Assembly (NCBI RefSeq): GCF_023169945.1
Contig: NZ_AP025591.1
Span: 4,770,481-4,834,480, forward strand
Length of the DNA stretch: 64,000 bases
Direction: 5' to 3'
DNA from: Anaeromyxobacter oryzae
Lineage (GTDB): Bacteria; Myxococcota; Myxococcia; Myxococcales; Anaeromyxobacteraceae
This document shows, piece after piece, positions 41,253 through 51,605 of this stretch. The position numbers and the translations under genes were made by a program. A model generated the notes under the pieces. It saw nothing but the letters and a program-made list of their open reading frames with translations, did no database searches and was not told the DNA's origin. How positions within the stretch are numbered: position 1 is the stretch's first letter; each line of letters opens with the position of its first letter.

Positions 41253-42233
41253 TCACTCCTGGTCGGGCTCGCCGCCGGGCGGCGGCTCCGGCTCGTCCTC
41301 CAGCATCCGCATCGCGGCGGTGACGCTCCGGTGCATCCGGTTGAACGCGGCCGCGAGCACCGAGATCTCGTCCTTGCCCCGCACCGGCAGCTCGGGGACG
41401 TCGAGCTGGCCCTTGCTGATCTCGTCGGCGCGGGCCGCGAACCGGCTCACCGGGCGGATCACCGTCACGTAGAGCAGCGCGTCGAGCACGAGCAGCGTCA
41501 GCAGGCCGACCGCCACGATGGACAGGAGGAGCCGCCGGAACGCGTGATCCGCCATCTGGACCGGGAGCGACACGGGCACGGTGACGATCTGCGCCGCGAC
41601 GACGTCGCCCTGCTTCCACCCGAAGCCGTTGTTCGTCCCGTACAGCTGGACCATCTCCTTCGGCGCGGCGCTCGGGACGGAGTGGCACTCCATGCAGGAG
41701 GACGCGGCGCGCATGGGCTTCGCGAGGAAGAGCGCGCGGCCGAAGGGCGTGTCGCGCTCCCCGTCGTAGAGGTTCATCTCGGGACGGTTCCTGAAGACCT
41801 TGATGAGGTCCTCCTCCCAGTCGACGGCGCGGTTGCGCGGGTTGGTCGGGTTGAGCGTGGCCTCCTTGTAGAGGTAGTCGGGGTACTTCTTCCGCAGCTC
41901 GTTGAACATCTGCGTCGCGGAGTAGGCGGGGACGGTCTGCGGCCGGAACACGCGCTTCGCCGTGAAGCCGCGCTTGGCGCACAGGTCGCGGAACACGTCG
42001 TCGTTCTGGTCGGCCTTCACGCGCTGCTCGAACATGTCCGTGATCGCCGGCTTCACCTCGTTGGTGGTGTAACTGCGCATCGCGAGCGCGGTGTCCATCA
42101 TCAGCTGCGCGCTGTAGAGCACCTGATCGCGGGCGTTTCGCTGCAGGAGGCCGTAGAAGAGGTAAGCGGCCGCGCCGAGACCGAGCCCGAACACCACGAC
42201 GAAGATGAGGCTGAACTTCGCGAGCAGTCGCAT
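41253..42233 (-). CDS. DUF3365 haem-binding sensor with HAMP domain
   Basis: 326 residues from ATG 42233 (GGGAGGATCG). A transmembrane helix (8-30) is followed by a periplasmic DUF3365/Tll0287-like domain with a c-type haem motif CMECH (180-184). A second helix (about 218-240) leads to a HAMP domain (RPVSRFAARADEISKGQLDV), and the protein ends soon after with an acidic Pro-rich tail. There is no kinase, cyclase or chemotaxis output domain, so the signal must pass to another protein. Convergent with the sigma factor (7-bp gap). Probably senses redox state or small gases at the outer face of the inner membrane. Confidence 0.88.
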   Translation of the reverse strand: MRLLAKFSLIFVVVFGLGLGAAAYLFYGLLQRNARDQVLYSAQLMMDTALAMRSYTTNEVKPAITDMFEQRVKADQNDDVFRDLCAKRGFTAKRVFRPQTVPAYSATQMFNELRKKYPDYLYKEATLNPTNPRNRAVDWEEDLIKVFRNRPEMNLYDGERDTPFGRALFLAKPMRAASSCMECHSVPSAAPKEMVQLYGTNNGFGWKQGDVVAAQIVTVPVSLPVQMADHAFRRLLLSIVAVGLLTLLVLDALLYVTVIRPVSRFAARADEISKGQLDVPELPVRGKDEISVLAAAFNRMHRSVTAAMRMLEDEPEPPPGGEPDQE

Positions 42234-42504
42234 CGATCCTCCCGGCGGAGCAGCGCCCCGCTGCCACCCGGACGCGCGCGGGATGGACGTCGGTCGGCCC
42301 ACGCACGGCTGGAACCGCTCCATGGATTCGCCCTCGCGCACGGCGGCACATCGCTCTGATGGGGCGCCGGGAGGTCCGAGGACGCGGAGGAGCGGTCGGC
42401 GCCGCAGAGTGAGGGTGCGTAGAAGAGTCCTCTCGTGTCAGCCCGCCGGACCGGTGGCCCTTCGTTCGCCTCCGGCTCACTCGAGGGAAGAAGGAGACGT
42501 GGAC

Positions 42505-43443
42505 ATGCCTGTGCACCCTGCGATGGTCGGGCTCCGCGCCGCGCGGCGCGGGGCGGGTCTTCTCGTGCGCGGAGGCGTGGTCGCGGCCGCGCTCCTCGCG
42601 GGAGCCTGCGTGACTCCGAGCGAGCATGGGCCGGGGGCCGAGAGCCGCGCCGGCGGCGACGGTGGGAGCCCCAGCGGGCAGGTCGAGGCCGAGGTCGCGA
42701 CGCTCCGGGAGCAGTCGCAGCGGACCGACGCCACGCTCGCCCAGCTGAAGAGCAGGCTGGACGCGCTCGAAGCTTCCACTCGCAACGCAGCGCAGACGTC
42801 CCAGGGCGAGGTCTCCGACGAGCTGAAGGGGCTCCGCACGACGCTCGACGAGTACGGGCAGCGCCTCGCCGCCGTCGAGCAGAGCGTCGCGCAGCCCCGG
42901 AAGAGCGGCGCCGCGGCGAGGCGGCCCCCGGAGAAGCCGGCGCGCCGCGCGACGCCGGAGGCGACCGCGTCCCAGCCACCCCCCGCCCCGTCCGCGGTGG
43001 TGCCGCTCCCGGCGAACCCGGGCGCGCGGCAGGACAAGACGAGCACGTCCCAGGACAAGACGAGCGTGCTCGCCTTCGCGCGGGAGCAGGAGCTCAAGGG
43101 AGACAAGGCCGTCGCGCGCGGGCTGTACGAGCAGTACGCCGCGGACTATCCGACGGATCCGGCGACCGCCGAGGCGCACTTCCGTCTCGGCGAACTGGCG
43201 TTCGGCGAGCGACGATACCGGGACGCGATCGCGGAGTTCGGCAAGGTCGCGACCGAGTTCCCCCGTTCCGACCGGGCGCCCGACGCCCTCCTCCGGACAG
43301 GGGAGTCGATGATCCAGCTCGACATGAAGGACGACGCCGCCACGCTCCTCGCCCAGATCCCGCAGCGGTACCCCGGGACGACCGCCGCCACGCGCGCCAA
43401 GAAGGACCTCGCCGAGCTGAAGGGCGCCGGCGCGGGCAAGTGA
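42505..43443 (+). CDS. TPR-repeat lipoprotein, CpoB/YbgF-like
   Basis: 312 residues from the ATG at 42505, 8 bp after AAGGAG; the GTG at 42499 is too close to it. Basic signal with lipobox (VVAAALLAGACVT). A coiled coil (about 60-125, VEAEVATLREQSQRTDATLA and on) is followed by a Pro/Ala linker. Three TPR-like repeats close the protein (AEAHFRLGELAFGERRYRDA, then RAPDALLRTGESMIQLDMKD). This is the architecture of CpoB/YbgF, which coordinates peptidoglycan synthesis with Tol-Pal constriction, though no tol-pal genes are nearby. Confidence 0.85.
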   Translation: MPVHPAMVGLRAARRGAGLLVRGGVVAAALLAGACVTPSEHGPGAESRAGGDGGSPSGQVEAEVATLREQSQRTDATLAQLKSRLDALEASTRNAAQTSQGEVSDELKGLRTTLDEYGQRLAAVEQSVAQPRKSGAAARRPPEKPARRATPEATASQPPPAPSAVVPLPANPGARQDKTSTSQDKTSVLAFAREQELKGDKAVARGLYEQYAADYPTDPATAEAHFRLGELAFGERRYRDAIAEFGKVATEFPRSDRAPDALLRTGESMIQLDMKDDAATLLAQIPQRYPGTTAATRAKKDLAELKGAGAGK

Positions 43444-43452
43444 TCGCGCCGC

Positions 43453-43480
43453 GTCAGCATCCGATGGTCGCCCGAGTCCT
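43453..43480 (+). promoter_or_regulatory. Promoter-like element GTCAG-N18-GTCCT
   Basis: GTCAG (43453-43457), 18 nt, GTCCT (43476-43480), followed 18 nt later by the start codon of a 49-aa gene. The geometry resembles that before the exporter operon. Confidence 0.4.
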
Positions 43481-43498
43481 ACGGGCAGGAGGTAGGAC

Positions 43499-43648
43499 AT
43501 GCGCGGCGTCATCACCGGCAAGGATGTGTTCCGTCACTCGTTCACGATCGTCCGGCTCTTCGGTACGCGCTGCTACCTACGGTGCCTCCGCGCCGCCATG
43601 AGCCCGCGGCCGAGCACGTTCCTCGAGGTCGTCTACGCGAACGGCTAG
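43499..43648 (+). CDS. Small protein of 49 residues, unknown
   Basis: Opens MRGVITGKDVFRHSFTIVRL, continues FGTRCYLRCLRAAMSPRP and ends STFLEVVYANG. AGGAGGTAGGAC directly before the ATG is one of the strongest Shine-Dalgarno sites in the window. Two Cys spaced CYLRC sit in a basic amphipathic helix. There is no leader with Gly-Gly. A promoter-like element of the peptide regulon type precedes it. Too short for the usual length cut-offs; I believe it is real because of the Shine-Dalgarno and normal codon bias. Confidence 0.65.
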   Translation: MRGVITGKDVFRHSFTIVRLFGTRCYLRCLRAAMSPRPSTFLEVVYANG

Positions 43649-43841
43649 TCGCCACGCGCCGGAGCGGCGGTGCGGCCGTGCGGACGCCACCCCGTCCCGG
43701 CCGCAGCCCCGGGCCCAGGAGGTGGACGACGGCCCGGGGTGACCCCATCGTTCGGCGCCGGACCACCCGTCCGGCGCGCTCGCCGCGAACGCCGCGTTCC
43801 TCGCGCTCGGAAGCGAGGAGCACGCTCGCGGCCAGCGCCTT

Positions 43842-45512
<1,671 letters not shown>

Positions 45513-45532
45513 ACCCGCGACCCGGGAACCCG

Positions 45533-46063
45533 CTACGGCGGCGGCGCGCGCTCGGCGCGCTCGTCCATGCTCGAGAAGAGCGGCGTGGCGCGCGTGTCCG
45601 GATCCGCCTTTCGCGGATGGCAGACGCTGCACAGCTCGGAGAGCGTCGGCGTCCGCGACACCGCGATGCGCAGGTAGCGGTAGTTGGGGTTGGACGGGTG
45701 CGGGTCGTGGCAGCCGACGCACTCGAAGCGCCCGCCGCGCAGCAGCTCGGGCGGGACCTTCGCGAGGCGCGGGTTCACCTTCCCGAGCGAGAACGGGTGG
45801 CCGAGGTGGTGCGAGACCGGCGCGACCCCGCGGCCGCCCTCGGCCGCCTCGGCGTGGCACGACAGGCACAGCGCGGAGAGGACGCCGAGCGGCTTGTCGG
45901 TCCGGGGGTCGACGACGGTGGTGTTCGGCGGCAGCGCGAAGATGAGCTCGCCGCGCGCCGTGTGCATCGAGTGGCAGCCCTCGCACCCCACGGCGTCGTG
46001 GCCGCCGGTCGCGAGGGCGGCGGAGGGTAGCGCGAGCGCGAGGGCCAGGGCGACGATCCGCAC
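45533..46063 (-). CDS. Periplasmic tetrahaem c-type cytochrome
   Basis: 176 residues with a cleavable signal (MRIVALALALALPSAALATG) and four CxxCH haem sites: CEGCH (27), CLSCH (66), CVGCH (115), CSVCH (145). Several extra His (SMH, SHHLGH, DPHP) can serve as second axial ligands, as in low-spin bis-His multihaem cytochromes. Such proteins carry electrons across the periplasm in metal-reducing or anaerobically respiring bacteria. The spacing of about 40-50 residues between hemes resembles doubled-CXXCH proteins. Monocistronic. Confidence 0.93.
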   Translation of the reverse strand: MRIVALALALALPSAALATGGHDAVGCEGCHSMHTARGELIFALPPNTTVVDPRTDKPLGVLSALCLSCHAEAAEGGRGVAPVSHHLGHPFSLGKVNPRLAKVPPELLRGGRFECVGCHDPHPSNPNYRYLRIAVSRTPTLSELCSVCHPRKADPDTRATPLFSSMDERAERAPPP

Positions 46064-46160
46064 GGCCCCAGCTTACCGCATCGGCGCCCGTGTCGCCGCT
46101 CGGCGCGTCCCGGCGCCGCGCGGCCGGGCGACGCGACCGGCGCCGGCACCGCGAGGGCCC

Positions 46161-47165
46161 TCAGGTCCAGGGGAGCCCCGCGCGCCGCCGCCAGTACTCC
46201 GCCGCGCCTTCGCGGAGCGTCGCCAGGGCGCCCTGCGCGCCGACCGGGAGCTGGACGCCGAGCGCCTCGAGGTTCGACGCGAGCTGCGGGACGGTGCTCG
46301 CGCCGAGGAGGACGACGTCCGCGAACGGCTGCGCGAGCGCGGCCGCGAGGGCGACCGCGTCGACGGTCGCGCCGAGCGCCGCCGCGATCTCGCCGAGCGG
46401 ACCCGCCGCGGCGTCGCCGCGCGGACCGAGCCGGCCGTTCGCGAGCGCCTCCTTCACGAGGACCGCGCGCCCGGCGGCGTGCGCCTCGCGCAAGGCGTCC
46501 TCGCACGAGCGCTCGAGGAGGTTCCACGTGGCCTGCACGGACGCGAAGAGCGGGTCACCGCCGCGGCGAATCCCGAGCGCGCGTCGGACCGCCGCCGCCT
46601 GGCCCGGGCCGCTCACCGTGACCCCCACGCGGACGCCACCGTCACGGACGCTCGCGAGCGCATCGAGCACCGCGTCGTCGCCGAGCACGCCCGTGTCCTC
46701 GGTCGCCGAGTGGATCTGGTACAGCGCGAGGTGCGGCCCGAGCGCCGCGCGCGACTCGGCGAGCTGCTCGCGGAGCGCGGACAGCGAGTGATCCTTCACC
46801 TCGTGCCGCGCGGCCCGGAGCTGCCAGTCTCCGGTGTAGCGGTAGCCCCACTTCGACCCGACCACCACGTCGCCGGCCGGCAGCCCGCGCGCGTCGAGCC
46901 ACGATCGCACGAACTGCTCGGCGCGGCCGTAGGACCGAGCGGCGTCGACGTAACGAACGCCGGCGGCGTACGCGGCGTCGAGGACCGCGTGCGCGTGCCG
47001 CTCCAGCGCCTCGGGCGAGGGATGGCCGGGGAGATCCGCGGCGTGGCCGAGCGTGATGTAGGCCGGCCGGCCGAGCGCGGCCATCCCGAGCCCCACCCTC
47101 GTGAGGCGCGGCCCGTCCCGCCCCAGCGGGCGTGTCTCGATGGCGGTGCCGCGCTCGTGGCCCAT
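46161..47165 (-). CDS. Aldo/keto reductase
   Basis: 334 residues from MGHERGTAIETRPLG. A GTG at 47180 would instead overlap the upstream stop (GTGA) and add five residues; both are possible. The catalytic tetrad of the family is present: Asp and Tyr in YVDAARSYGRAE, Lys in VVGSKWGY, His in YQIHSATED. The NADPH-binding C-terminal part has VLLGASTVPQLASNLEAL. Probably NADPH-dependent reduction of aldehydes or ketones; the true substrate is not evident. Likely co-transcribed with the 143-aa protein upstream. Confidence 0.9.
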   Translation of the reverse strand: MGHERGTAIETRPLGRDGPRLTRVGLGMAALGRPAYITLGHAADLPGHPSPEALERHAHAVLDAAYAAGVRYVDAARSYGRAEQFVRSWLDARGLPAGDVVVGSKWGYRYTGDWQLRAARHEVKDHSLSALREQLAESRAALGPHLALYQIHSATEDTGVLGDDAVLDALASVRDGGVRVGVTVSGPGQAAAVRRALGIRRGGDPLFASVQATWNLLERSCEDALREAHAAGRAVLVKEALANGRLGPRGDAAAGPLGEIAAALGATVDAVALAAALAQPFADVVLLGASTVPQLASNLEALGVQLPVGAQGALATLREGAAEYWRRRAGLPWT

Positions 47166-47176
47166 CCGTTCGCCGG

Positions 47177-47608
47177 TCACCGCCGGGGGACGTGCAGCGA
47201 GTCCAGCCGGGACCGGAGGCCGCCGAGGCACGGATCCTCGGCGACCCCCTCCCGGCGATGCTCCGCCGCGTCGCACCGCACGCGCACCGCGACCGCGACC
47301 TCGTCCGCGCCCGGCACCTCCGTGGACTGGTACAGCGCCGATGGTCGCGGCACGATCTCGGCGCGCGAGGCGGCGTCCCCGGAGGCGACGAGCTGCTCCG
47401 CGAACGACCGCAGCTCCCGGAGCAGCTCGACGCAGCGCGGACACGCGGGCGCCTCGAGCTTCGACTCGCCGTGCGTCGCGAAGAGGCGGACCTCGAACCC
47501 GACGACCTCCCGCCGATCGCGCTCGACGACCTCCTCGGGCTCGACCTCGTAGTGGACATGGTGCTCGCGAGCGAACCGCCCCAGCCCCTCGGTCTCCTGC
47601 GCCTCCAT
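47177..47608 (-). CDS. Hypothetical protein, 143 residues
   Basis: No recognised family. It starts MEAQETEGLGRFAREHHVHY and has a strand-rich stretch VEPEEVVERDRREVVGFEVR. A CPRC pair lies in APACPRCVELLRELRSFAEQ, and a further Cys pair farther on is widely spaced. One CPRC motif could be half a zinc site or a redox pair. It reads into the aldo/keto reductase gene with a 4-bp overlap if the latter starts at GTG, so the two are probably made together. Soluble, no signal. Confidence 0.65.
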   Translation of the reverse strand: MEAQETEGLGRFAREHHVHYEVEPEEVVERDRREVVGFEVRLFATHGESKLEAPACPRCVELLRELRSFAEQLVASGDAASRAEIVPRPSALYQSTEVPGADEVAVAVRVRCDAAEHRREGVAEDPCLGGLRSRLDSLHVPRR

Positions 47609-47725
47609 GCCGGAAATCTAGGACGCCGCGGCGCGGCCCGCGCGGGCGCCGGTCTGCTCCCCGGGGAGTCGACCGCGCGCGCGGGGCTCCGGCGCTCGCG
47701 GCGCGGGGCGGCGTCGGGGCGAGCC

Positions 47726-49162
47726 TCAGCCGCGCGGCTTCCCCTCGGTGTAGCCGCCGACGGTCTGGACGCCGATGACCGCCTTCTCGTGGAAGGAGGG
47801 GAGCGTCGTCGCCCCCGCGTAAGTGAGCGCGGACTGCACGCCGGTGATGACGTCGACGAGGATCGCGCCGACGCTCTCCCGGCCCTCGCGGATGTAGATC
47901 CGCGAGGTCGAGATCCCCTCGCGGAAGAAGCCCTTCTTGGCGCGCTCGAACGCGTCGAGCGCGGCGGCGCGGTCGCTCACGGCGCGCGCGCTGGCCATCC
48001 CGTAGTTCTCCTTGTACGGCCGGCCGTCCCGGTCCTCCTTCACGTCGCCGGGGCTCTCGTACGTGCCGGAGAGCGCCGTCCCGATCATGACGCGCGACGC
48101 CCCCGCCGCGAGGTAGAGCGCCACGTCCCGCGGATCCCGCACGCCGCCGTCGGCCCAGACCTGCCGGCCTCGCGCGTGGGCGACGCGGGCGCACGCGAGC
48201 ACGGACGAGAACGTCGGCCGCCCGGCGCCGGTCTGCATGCGCGTGGTGCACATCGCGCCGGGCCCGACGTTCACCTTCACGATGTCGGCGCCGGCGTCGA
48301 GCAGGTCGCGCGTCCCCTCAGGCGTGCAGACGTTCCCCGCGACGAGCGGCATGGAGGGGCCGACGGCGCGCCGGACCTCGCGGATCGCCTCGATCATCCG
48401 GCGCTGGTGGCCGTGCGCGGTGTCGAGGACGATGGCCGCCACGCCGAGCTCCGCGAGGCGCGTCGCCGCCGCGGCTGCGGTGGCGGAGATGCCCACCGCG
48501 GCCGCGACCATCAGCCGGCCCTGCGGGTCGAGCGCCGGCCGGAGGAGCTCGAGCCGGATCGCGTCGTCCCGCGTCAGCACCCCGACGAGCCGCCCCTCGC
48601 CGTCGAGGACCGGCGCCGCCTTCACGCGGTGCCGCTCCATCACGAGGAACGCGTCGCGGTTCGCCGTGCCGACCGGGATCGTGACCAGGTGCGACGACAT
48701 GAAGGAGCCGACGGCCGAGTACTGGTCGCGGTCGCGGAGGTCGGCGTGGGTGACGATGCCGAGGGGCCGGCGCTCGTCGTCCACGACGATCACCATGTCG
48801 TGCGCGCGCTTCCGGATGATGCCGAGCACGTCGCGGAGCGTCGCGCGCGGCGAGACCGAGAGCGGCGTGTCGTAGCGCGGGTCGGCCGCCTTGATGTGCC
48901 GGATGATGCGCGCCGCCGTGTCGAGATCCATGTCCTGCGGAAGCACGCCGAGGCCGCCGAAGCGCGCCATCGTCTCGGCCATGCGCTTGCCCGTCACGGC
49001 GTTCATGTTCGCCGAGACGACCGGGTGCGAGCCGCCGGCGAAGTCGATCGGGCGCAGGTCGACGTCGAGGCGCGAGGTGCCGTCGAAGTAGCCAGGGACG
49101 AGGAACACGTCGTCGAGCGAGAGCTCGAGCGCCTCGTCGTGCTCGGGGTGCAGGAAACGCAT
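47726..49162 (-). CDS. guaB1: GuaB1-family IMP dehydrogenase-related protein (GMP reductase type)
   Basis: 478 residues, shorter at the N-terminus than GuaB. The TIM barrel is split by a CBS pair (about 95-205; ATLRDVLGIIRKRAHDMVIV, then FMSSHLVTIPVGTANRDAFL). The catalytic loop GPGAMCTTRMQTG carries the active Cys, the NAD(P)-side Asp is in IVLDTAHGHQ, and ADGGVRDPRDVALYLAAGAS is the phosphate-binding part. The start MRFLHPEHDEALELSLDDVF and the end EGKPRG match the GuaB1 subgroup, shown in mycobacteria to reduce GMP to IMP. No Shine-Dalgarno at the ATG. Confidence 0.88.
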   Translation of the reverse strand: MRFLHPEHDEALELSLDDVFLVPGYFDGTSRLDVDLRPIDFAGGSHPVVSANMNAVTGKRMAETMARFGGLGVLPQDMDLDTAARIIRHIKAADPRYDTPLSVSPRATLRDVLGIIRKRAHDMVIVVDDERRPLGIVTHADLRDRDQYSAVGSFMSSHLVTIPVGTANRDAFLVMERHRVKAAPVLDGEGRLVGVLTRDDAIRLELLRPALDPQGRLMVAAAVGISATAAAAATRLAELGVAAIVLDTAHGHQRRMIEAIREVRRAVGPSMPLVAGNVCTPEGTRDLLDAGADIVKVNVGPGAMCTTRMQTGAGRPTFSSVLACARVAHARGRQVWADGGVRDPRDVALYLAAGASRVMIGTALSGTYESPGDVKEDRDGRPYKENYGMASARAVSDRAAALDAFERAKKGFFREGISTSRIYIREGRESVGAILVDVITGVQSALTYAGATTLPSFHEKAVIGVQTVGGYTEGKPRG

Positions 49163-49318
49163 GGGAGGTGGATAAGCCGGACCACTCGTCCGGGGAAGCG
49201 GAAAAGCGCCGTCCTCCCTCCCCGCCGGTGCGGCCGCGACTGCCGCCTGCGGAGCAACCTCGAGGAACGGTTGAGGCTCTCGCGCCCAAGGGGTCGGATC
49301 GTCCGCGGGAGGTGCGAC

Positions 49319-50533
49319 ATGTCCCGCATCCTCTTCATCAGCGGCTCCATCGGCCTCGGGCACGCCGGCCGGGACCTCGCGATCGCCCGCGCCCTCAGGG
49401 CGCGATCGCCGGGCGTCGAGATCACCTGGCTCGCCGGAGAGCCGGCGCGGTCGGTCCTCCGCGACGCGGGGGAGGCGATGCACCCCCGCGGTGACCGGTA
49501 CGCGAGCGACAGCGACCCCGCGGATGCCGCGGCGACGCTCGGCGGCCTGAACCTCTTCCGCTACCTGATGCGCGCCCGCGGCCAGTGGGCCGCGAACGCT
49601 CGCCTCGTCGGCGAGCTCGTCCGGGACGAGCGCTTCGACGCGGTGGTCGCGGACGAGGCCTACGAGGTCGTCGTCGCGCTCGTGCGTCACCAGATCGCGA
49701 TGCCGATGCCGCTCGTGATGATCTACGACTTCCTCGGCCTGGACGCGACGACGGCGAGCCCGTTCGAGCGCCTCGGCGTCGAGTTCTGGAACCGGGTGTG
49801 GGCGCAGGATCGCAAGATCTTCACGGGGGGGAAGGACGTCGCGCTCTTCGTCGGCGAGCCCGAGGACGTCCCCGACCGGCCGCTGGGCCTGGGGCTCCCG
49901 AGCCGCCGCGCGCACGCCGTCGCGCACTACCGGTTCGTCGGGTACGTGCTCCCGTTCGACCTCGAGGAGGTCGCGGACCGCGCCCGGGTCCGCGCCGAGC
50001 TGGGCTACGGCGCCGGCCCGCTCGTCCTCGCGTCCGTCGGCGGGACGGCCGCGGGCGGAGACCTGCTGCAGGCGTGCGGACGCGCCTTCCCGCTCCTCAC
50101 GCCGCGCTACCCGGCCCTCCGGATGAAGCTCGTGTGCGGCCCGCGCATCCCGCGCGCCTCCATCGCGGTGCCGATGGGCGTCGAGGTCGTCGGATACGTG
50201 CCGGCGCTCTATCGGCACCTGGCGGCGTGCGACATGGCGGTGGTCCAGGGAGGCGGCACGACGACCCTGGAGCTCACCGCGCTGCGGCGGCCGTTCGTGT
50301 ACGTCCCGCTCGAGGGGCAGTGCGAGCAGGAGCTCGTCGCGGGTCGCGTCGCCCGGCACGGCGCCGGGATCCGGCTCTCCCGGCGGGACCTCACGCCGGA
50401 GCGCCTCGCCGAGCTCATCGTCGCCAGCGTCGGCAAGGAAGCGACCTGGCCAGCGATCCGCGCCGACGGCGCGAACGTCGCGGCGGGAGCGATCGCGGAG
50501 GCGATCGCGCGCCGCGCCGCGACGGCGGCGTGA
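49319..50533 (+). CDS. GT-B glycosyltransferase, MGT/UDP-glycosyltransferase-like
   Basis: 404 residues, Shine-Dalgarno GGGAGGTGCGAC. Two Rossmann domains. The N-terminal one begins MSRILFISGSIGLGHAGRDL with the glycine-rich acceptor-side loop. The C-terminal one has GVEVVGYVPALYRHLAACDM and the donor-binding VVQGGGTTTLELTALRRPFV, which corresponds to the HGG(x)GT motif of family 1/28 enzymes (Gln replaces His). It lacks a membrane segment. Acceptor and sugar donor are unknown. Confidence 0.88.
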   Translation: MSRILFISGSIGLGHAGRDLAIARALRARSPGVEITWLAGEPARSVLRDAGEAMHPRGDRYASDSDPADAAATLGGLNLFRYLMRARGQWAANARLVGELVRDERFDAVVADEAYEVVVALVRHQIAMPMPLVMIYDFLGLDATTASPFERLGVEFWNRVWAQDRKIFTGGKDVALFVGEPEDVPDRPLGLGLPSRRAHAVAHYRFVGYVLPFDLEEVADRARVRAELGYGAGPLVLASVGGTAAGGDLLQACGRAFPLLTPRYPALRMKLVCGPRIPRASIAVPMGVEVVGYVPALYRHLAACDMAVVQGGGTTTLELTALRRPFVYVPLEGQCEQELVAGRVARHGAGIRLSRRDLTPERLAELIVASVGKEATWPAIRADGANVAAGAIAEAIARRAATAA

Positions 50534-50549
50534 GCGTCGCCCGCGCCGG

Positions 50550-51542
50550 TCACCGCGTCGCCGGGAACGGATCCCGGATCACGAGGATCCGGCCCCTCGC
50601 CGGATCACACACGTAGGCGTTGCCGGACACGTCGGCGGTGACGCAGTGCGCGCCCGCCGCCGTCGCGACCTCGCCGAGCGCCCGCAGCCCGCCGCGCGGG
50701 TCGACGCCGACCACCGTCATGCGCGCCGCGTCCGCGCCGGGGACGTACAGGTGCGAGAGCGCGGGGGCGTACGCGATGACGTCGACCCCGCGCGCGGCGG
50801 GCGCGGTGCCCGCGACGGTCCCGTCGTGCGCGACGTCGAGCGCCACCGCCTTCCCCTCGTCGCAGCCGACGAACGCGAGGCCGCGCTCCGGGTCCACCGC
50901 GAGCCCGCGCGCGCCCTCGCACCCGTTCCGCCAGCGCGCCACCACGGCCCTCGATCCGAGATCCACGGCGACGGTCCGGTCGTGCCAGGTGTTCGCGTAG
51001 GCGCGGCGACGGGGCGCGTCGATCTCGAGCGACTCGGGGCCGTCGGGCACCTCGATCGCGCCGGTGCGCACGAGCGCGGGCGGGGCGCCGCCCTCGACCC
51101 GGAACGTCTCGATCGCGTTGTCGCCCGGCTCGGTCACCCAGACCTCGCGCAGCGGCGCGACCCAGCGGACGTAGTCGGGCGCGCCCGCGAGCGGCGCCCG
51201 CGCCACGATCCGGCGGGCGCGCGCGTCGATGACCACGAGGGACCGGCGCGTCCGGTCCGACGCGAAGAGCCACCCGCCGCCGAAGTCGGCGGACGTCGTC
51301 CCCTGCGAGTGGCCGCGCGGACCGCCCGGCGCCGTGCTGAACCCGGCGATCGTCTCCAGGGCCCGGGTCCGGGGATCGAGGAGGTCGAGCCGGCCCGAGC
51401 GCCCGGCCGGGACGATGACCCGCTCGAGCTCCGGCGAGAAGCGGACGTCGTCGAAGCCGATCCCGCCGTCGCCGCCGGGCAGCGGGATGGGCTCGACGGC
51501 GGCGGCGGCGAGGACGGCGGCGAGCAGCAGGCTCGACCTCAT
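50550..51542 (-). CDS. Periplasmic YncE-like beta-propeller protein
   Basis: 330 residues with a signal peptide (MRSSLLLAAVLAAAAVEP). It has repeated strand modules of about 40 residues: RSLVVIDARARRIVARAPLA, DRTVAVDLGSRAVVARWRNG, and GKAVALDVAHDGTVAGTAPA, typical of the seven-bladed YVTN/YncE propeller. One Cys pair (NGCEG and VGCDE) and another near the end (HCVTADVSGNAYVC) may form disulfides. Likely a periplasmic binding or scaffold protein. Convergent with the glycosyltransferase, 16 bp apart. Confidence 0.85.
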   Translation of the reverse strand: MRSSLLLAAVLAAAAVEPIPLPGGDGGIGFDDVRFSPELERVIVPAGRSGRLDLLDPRTRALETIAGFSTAPGGPRGHSQGTTSADFGGGWLFASDRTRRSLVVIDARARRIVARAPLAGAPDYVRWVAPLREVWVTEPGDNAIETFRVEGGAPPALVRTGAIEVPDGPESLEIDAPRRRAYANTWHDRTVAVDLGSRAVVARWRNGCEGARGLAVDPERGLAFVGCDEGKAVALDVAHDGTVAGTAPAARGVDVIAYAPALSHLYVPGADAARMTVVGVDPRGGLRALGEVATAAGAHCVTADVSGNAYVCDPARGRILVIRDPFPATR

Positions 51543-51605
51543 GGATTCCCCCCGGGGGCAAGGCCCCGGACGTCGATCGCAGGCGTCACGCCGGGCGGAG
51601 CTCCG

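Noticed and set aside
42437..42441. GTCAG upstream of the TPR lipoprotein (also 23484-23488 and 63160-63164)
   Set aside because: No GTC block at 17-18 nt downstream, so these do not match the regulon signature and serve as negative controls.
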